Source of the DNA: Sphingobacteriales bacterium
Lineage (GTDB): Bacteria > Bacteroidota > Bacteroidia > Chitinophagales > Chitinophagaceae
NCBI GenBank assembly: GCA_027484425.1
Contig: JAIXSZ010000044.1
Span: 1-64,000 of the forward strand
Direction: 5' to 3'
DNA: 64,000 nucleotides
Part shown: piece by piece, positions 60,413-64,000 of the stretch
How the letters are laid out: every line of letters starts with the position of its first letter
Numbering within the stretch: position 1 is the stretch's first letter
Made by a program: the position numbers and the translations under genes
The notes under the pieces: model-generated
What the model saw: the letters and a program-made list of their open reading frames with translations, nothing else
Database searches by the model: none
What the model was told of the DNA's origin: nothing

Positions 60413-61648
60413 TTATTTTCTAAATATTTCTACTGGGTCAACATTCGCCGCATTTCTTGCTGGAAAGTAACCGGCACAAGTTGTGATGACAATACCTAAA
60501 ACAAAACTTTGAATAAATAAACTAAGCTCAAAACTTATAGGAAAATAACCTACAGGACCACCCATATATATACCAGACATCATCCAAATTAAAACAGCTC
60601 CAAGAATCATTCCCATTATAGTTCCTATTAATCCCATAATTACAGCCTCCATTAAAAAAATACTAATAACATCCGTTCCAGAAAAGCCAGTTGCTTTTAG
60701 TATAGCTATATCATTAATCTTTTGCATTATTGTGGAACTCAATAGATTGTAGATGATAAATGCGGTCATTAATAATATGGATAAGGATATGGAATTCATT
60801 AAGGTACTTCGTGTTTTGTCTCCACTTAATAAATCAGCACTTGTCGTTTGCCAATCCTCTACGGTATATTCAGTTAGCTGCTGAAGTTGTTCGGCATAAT
60901 ACCCGGATCTATCTGCGTTAGGCGTATTGACAAAAATCGTACTGACGTAGGATGGACCTTCTTTGATGAACTGCTGAGCTGTAGCGATATTTACGTAGGA
61001 CCTTGACTGGTCATTCAGGCTATTGCCCGTAGTGAAGATTCCAACGATCTTCATCACTTTAACTATGCCAAAGGAAGAGCTTACAGTGATGTTCTCATTT
61101 ATTCCTAAGTTTAACTTTTCGGCTATTCCGCTGCCTATGATTATGCCGTTTAGGTTGCCCTGTAAGTTGTTGATGCTTCCCGCTACCATATACTTGCTGG
61201 TGCTAAACATGGCATCATAGTCTATGATATTTACACCATTTCCTGTGCCTCTAATTTGCGCCTTACCTCTATTGTAAAATGCGTCGAAATATACTTGAGA
61301 GATCGCGTTAGTGACGTAAGATTGGCTCTTTACTACGTTAAGTAAATTTTCGGGATCAATTATTTTTTTAGAGAGCGTTGTAATTTGTGGGTTTACAATT
61401 ACATTGACATTATCCTGCTTACTATTTGGGATAAACGGGCTGCAAATCTCATCGTTCTTATAGATTTTTATATGTGCACTATTCTTAAATATCTCGCCTC
61501 TGGAGAACTTTGAGAAGCCAGCAGATAATGAGTTCATGAACAAGTAAACTCCGACTCCGATGGTTACACCTAATGCAGCAGTGAAGGTTTGTTTTCTTCT
61601 GGCTACAATGTGAGTTAGGGCTATTTCTACGTTTGCCTTTCTTTTCAT
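60413..61648 (-). CDS. FtsX/MacB-type ABC permease
   Basis: The protein has 411 residues and four membrane segments: one after the N-terminal ALTHIVARRKQTFTAALGVTIGVGVYLF and three in the last 150 residues (ISLSILLMTAFIIYNLLSS, LMEAVIMGLIGTIMGMILGAVLI, SLFIQSFVLGIVITTCAGYFP). A large periplasmic domain lies between. This is the FtsX-like layout of MacB and LolE permeases, which extrude substrates from the periplasmic side through a TolC channel. It pairs with the ATPase downstream. Confidence 0.9.
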   Translation of the reverse strand: MKRKANVEIALTHIVARRKQTFTAALGVTIGVGVYLFMNSLSAGFSKFSRGEIFKNSAHIKIYKNDEICSPFIPNSKQDNVNVIVNPQITTLSKKIIDPENLLNVVKSQSYVTNAISQVYFDAFYNRGKAQIRGTGNGVNIIDYDAMFSTSKYMVAGSINNLQGNLNGIIIGSGIAEKLNLGINENITVSSSFGIVKVMKIVGIFTTGNSLNDQSRSYVNIATAQQFIKEGPSYVSTIFVNTPNADRSGYYAEQLQQLTEYTVEDWQTTSADLLSGDKTRSTLMNSISLSILLMTAFIIYNLLSSTIMQKINDIAILKATGFSGTDVISIFLMEAVIMGLIGTIMGMILGAVLIWMMSGIYMGGPVGYFPISFELSLFIQSFVLGIVITTCAGYFPARNAANVDPVEIFRK

Positions 61649-61728
61649 AATTCTGTATAGATCCTTCTTACTCAGTTTAAGGACGTCATTTTAATAACTG
61701 ATAGTTTTTACGACAAGGCTGTGAAATT

Positions 61729-62874
61729 CTAATTGCTACTAATTTGTGCACCTGCCTCTGATGTTACTGTTTTATTTTCTGCGATATTGTCTGTTATCAA
61801 TACTGTATTTTCAGTAATTCCACTTAATACCTGTACCCATTCGTTGCTCACAAATTTTGTTTCCAACTTCACTTTCTCCTTTTTACCCTTAACATGAACA
61901 TAGCCGCCAAAATCAATGTACTTCCTTGGAATAAGTAATGCGTTTTTGTTTTCCGATACAATTATATTGGCTTGAAGTTGGGTCTTTATAATTGTAAAAT
62001 CGATAGGCGCACTCAGGACAATTTTACAAATGAATGATTGGGATGATTCGTCGAAAGAGGGGGATATTTCAGATACCCGTCCTTTATAGGTTTTCGTTTT
62101 GCTGATGTTAAGTTTTACGATTGCATCCTGTCCTATTTTTATTCTTTCAATATTGCCTTCGTCAATATTCACTTTGGCATAAATGAATTTGGGGTCTCCA
62201 ATAGTTGCAATTACATCGCCTTTTCTTACAAAGTCTCCTGGCTCTTTGAGTTTTTTATATATTCTTCCTCCAACCACGGCCTTAATGGAATTGCGTGACG
62301 ATTGTGAACTATATATCTTTTTTGCCGTAATGCTGTTAATCAATTGCTGGTCGGCTTGCTGCTTTAGCAAACGATAGTTTTCACGTGCTGATCGATTATT
62401 AGCCTTTGATGTTGCAAACTGCAACAAGTAATTCTCGTACTCAGTTTTGGAAACTGCGTTCTTTTCATAAAGCACTTTATACCGTGAAAACTGGATAGAG
62501 TCGATTTCTTTTTTCTCATCTGAAAGTTGTAATGCTGATTCTGCCTGCAGCAAAGCGGGTGCATTCATTTTTGTGTTCGCTTCAGCTATTGTGTAAAGAG
62601 CCCTCGAACTTTCATCGTTAAACAGATTCTCGCTGTTATCCACAGTCGCCAGTACTGTTCCAGAAACGATATCATCACCTTCATGAAATGCCATTTTTGT
62701 TAGATAACCATCTACTTCAGCTTTCAGGTCATAGGTGTTGTCTGCTTCCAGAAAGCCAGATGCGAATACAAGTTCTGTTACATCTTTTTTTATAGGAGAG
62801 ATTTCTTCTGTCTTTTTACCACAGGAAGTAAGCGCTGCTATAAAAGCAGCCGCTATTACGGATGTTTTATTCAT
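61729..62874 (-). CDS. Efflux adaptor (HlyD/MacA-like) lipoprotein
   Basis: The protein has 381 residues with a lipobox (FIAALTSC). Lipoyl half-motifs (DLKAEVDGYLTKMAFHEGDDIVSGTVLATVD and KAVVGGRIYKKLKEPGDFVRKGDVIATIGDP) surround a coiled-coil hairpin, then come beta-barrel and membrane-proximal parts. It is the periplasmic adaptor between the MacB-like permease and TolC. It overlaps the TolC-family gene by 4 bp; 80 bp separate it from the permease gene downstream. Confidence 0.88.
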   Translation of the reverse strand: MNKTSVIAAAFIAALTSCGKKTEEISPIKKDVTELVFASGFLEADNTYDLKAEVDGYLTKMAFHEGDDIVSGTVLATVDNSENLFNDESSRALYTIAEANTKMNAPALLQAESALQLSDEKKEIDSIQFSRYKVLYEKNAVSKTEYENYLLQFATSKANNRSARENYRLLKQQADQQLINSITAKKIYSSQSSRNSIKAVVGGRIYKKLKEPGDFVRKGDVIATIGDPKFIYAKVNIDEGNIERIKIGQDAIVKLNISKTKTYKGRVSEISPSFDESSQSFICKIVLSAPIDFTIIKTQLQANIIVSENKNALLIPRKYIDFGGYVHVKGKKEKVKLETKFVSNEWVQVLSGITENTVLITDNIAENKTVTSEAGAQISSN

Positions 62875-64000
62875 CGTATCGTATTGTATATTTTAATTTT
62901 AGCTTCGTTCAGCAAAACTGAAACTGACGTTGAAATTGATGTATAGTTACTATTGACCATTTCGTTGTAAGAAAGAAGTAGTTTGTCAAGCGAAATAATC
63001 CCCTCTCTGTAGTTCTCCACGTTTCTTCTATATGTATCTGCCCGTAACATAGCCACCTGCTTGTTGCTATTGGATTGTGATACAGACTTATTGTAGTCAA
63101 TTTTGAGCTGCTCAAACTCTAAATTTGACTTAAGCCGCTGGTGTTCTGTGTTTTGGACTGATAACAAGTAGTCGTATTTTGCTTTCGATACCTGTGCTAT
63201 AGTATTTGCAGTTGGTATTTGCCAGCTTAACTTTAGCCCGATATAGTTGCTGTTGATCCAATTAATACGTTGGTCAAATAGGCTGAAATTGTCGCTAAAT
63301 TGCTGATTGCTATTTGACGCAAATGCATTCAGGCTTGGCAATAGCGTTCGCTTTGACTGCTTGTATGAAGCCATTGCGTATTGTTGTTTATTGTAACTAC
63401 TGATATAATTCAACTCATTAATAGAAAGGATAGGTTCAGCGCCTTTACCCCTACCAGGTAATTCACTGATGAGTATATCTTCGGATTCTGGTAAGTCACA
63501 AAGAATTTTAAGGGCTAGGTATTGTGACGCGATAACAGACTGAATCTGCCTCATAGATTCAGTGGCGTTAATATAGCTAGCTTGCGCATCGTTGACATCT
63601 TGTTGGCGGGCTATTCCCGCATCGTACTTATTTGTTACTATTTGGAGTATTGTGTCAGATACCTTTATGTTTTCGGAGGTTGATGACTGTTGTGCCTGTA
63701 ATGTGATAATGTTGTAGTAACAGGTAGCTACATTTTCGTACAATGTCTTTTTAGATATCTTGTTATCAATGTTTGTCGTAGCGATATTTATTTTGGCCAG
63801 TTTGTAACTCTGCCATCCACTGGCATTTATTAGTTTGACCTCTGCATACTGATTAAAGTTATTGGTGTACTGGATACCAGTCTGAACCTCCCGATAAGTC
63901 CCTGGTGCACCTCCGAAAGCTTCAGCCGGGAAAACGCTTACAGGTAGTTTGGTGTTGTCTGTAACGTTCAGCCCTACGTTAGCATTTAAATCGGGTATTG
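62871..64000 (-). CDS. TolC-family outer-membrane efflux channel (5' end beyond window)
   Basis: Translation continues in frame on the minus strand from the window edge to the stop at 62871, about 376 codons; the apparent start at 63743 is an internal TTG, because IPDLNANVGLNVTDN..., TYREVQTGIQYTNNFNQY and WQSYKLAKINIATTN precede it without a stop. The coiled-coil helices and paired repeats (NKYDAGIARQQDVNDAQASYINATESM and YREGIISLDKLLLSYNEMVNS) match the TolC family. It is the upstream partner of the adaptor gene in a MacB-like tripartite efflux operon. The signal peptide lies outside the window. Confidence 0.85.
   Translation of the reverse strand, partial: IPDLNANVGLNVTDNTKLPVSVFPAEAFGGAPGTYREVQTGIQYTNNFNQYAEVKLINASGWQSYKLAKINIATTNIDNKISKKTLYENVATCYYNIITLQAQQSSTSENIKVSDTILQIVTNKYDAGIARQQDVNDAQASYINATESMRQIQSVIASQYLALKILCDLPESEDILISELPGRGKGAEPILSINELNYISSYNKQQYAMASYKQSKRTLLPSLNAFASNSNQQFSDNFSLFDQRINWINSNYIGLKLSWQIPTANTIAQVSKAKYDYLLSVQNTEHQRLKSNLEFEQLKIDYNKSVSQSNSNKQVAMLRADTYRRNVENYREGIISLDKLLLSYNEMVNSNYTSISTSVSVLLNEAKIKIYNTIR

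Noticed and set aside
63741-63743. Start of the TolC-family gene at the TTG 63743
   Set aside because: The reading frame continues in the same family pattern to the window edge, so this is an internal codon.

Overview
The window looks like chromosomal DNA of a member of the Bacteroidota, most probably of the Chitinophagales/Chitinophagaceae type. The signs are AT-rich DNA, repeated TAnnTTTG -7 promoter elements just upstream of start codons, a type IX secretion (T9SS) sorting tail on a secreted peptidase, a GldB-like gliding lipoprotein, DUF3078, DUF4249 and CarboxypepD_reg/TonB-dependent outer-membrane proteins, and many lipoproteins. No transposase, integrase, CRISPR array, rRNA or tRNA was recognised. 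The assignment rests on family recognition by eye; no database was searched.

Layout. 1-3945 (minus): the 5' part of a giant secreted protein with tandem Ig-like repeats and a LamG-type domain, running off the left edge. 4180-7840 (plus): rhomboid protease, M28 peptidase with T9SS tail, CarboxypepD_reg protein. 7923-12146 (minus): periplasmic parvulin isomerase and TlpA-like thioredoxin, then an outer-membrane barrel gene broken by two in-frame stops. 12314-15266 (plus): three small secreted proteins rich in Cys/His that look like a metal-related unit, and an unknown secreted protein. 15288-24462: housekeeping and mixed genes (DUF1835, holA, DegT-type PLP enzyme with His in place of Lys, LytS/LytTR pair, class I aldolase, beta-helix lipoprotein). 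24707-29491 (plus): CheY-like protein, tryptophan 2,3-dioxygenase, gldB, DUF3078, scpA. 29550-39908: purB, an SbtA-like bicarbonate permease, a three-gene type I-like exporter (ABC/HlyD/TolC) with an unusual ATPase, a TetR regulator, purK-purE. 39978-46558 (minus): a polysaccharide operon (bi-domain oxidoreductase, WecB, heparinase II/III family, glycosyltransferase). 46559-47704: a 1.1 kb gene-free stretch with a strong hairpin terminator. 47705-54052: a LexA-like self-cleaving repressor divergent from imuA-imuB-dnaE2, a damage-inducible mutagenic polymerase cassette. 54408-64000 (minus): YceI, an outer-membrane barrel/DUF4249/TonB-dependent receptor operon, and a MacB-like ABC/HlyD/TolC efflux operon running off the right edge.

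How parts work together. The clearest regulatory circuit is at 48.5 kb: a XRE-S24 repressor with Ala-Gly, Ser and Lys in LexA-like spacing faces the mutasome genes across 69 bp. That gap holds a perfect 7-bp inverted repeat (TTGTTGC-N5-GCAACAA) placed between the two divergent promoters, so a self-regulated SOS-like switch is the natural reading. The exporter at 33-37 kb is the other unusual unit: its ATPase keeps Walker A but has a changed signature motif, a Walker B Asp-to-Glu change and no H-loop histidine. Everything else resembles known family arrangements, although several genes remain of unknown function and are described as such.
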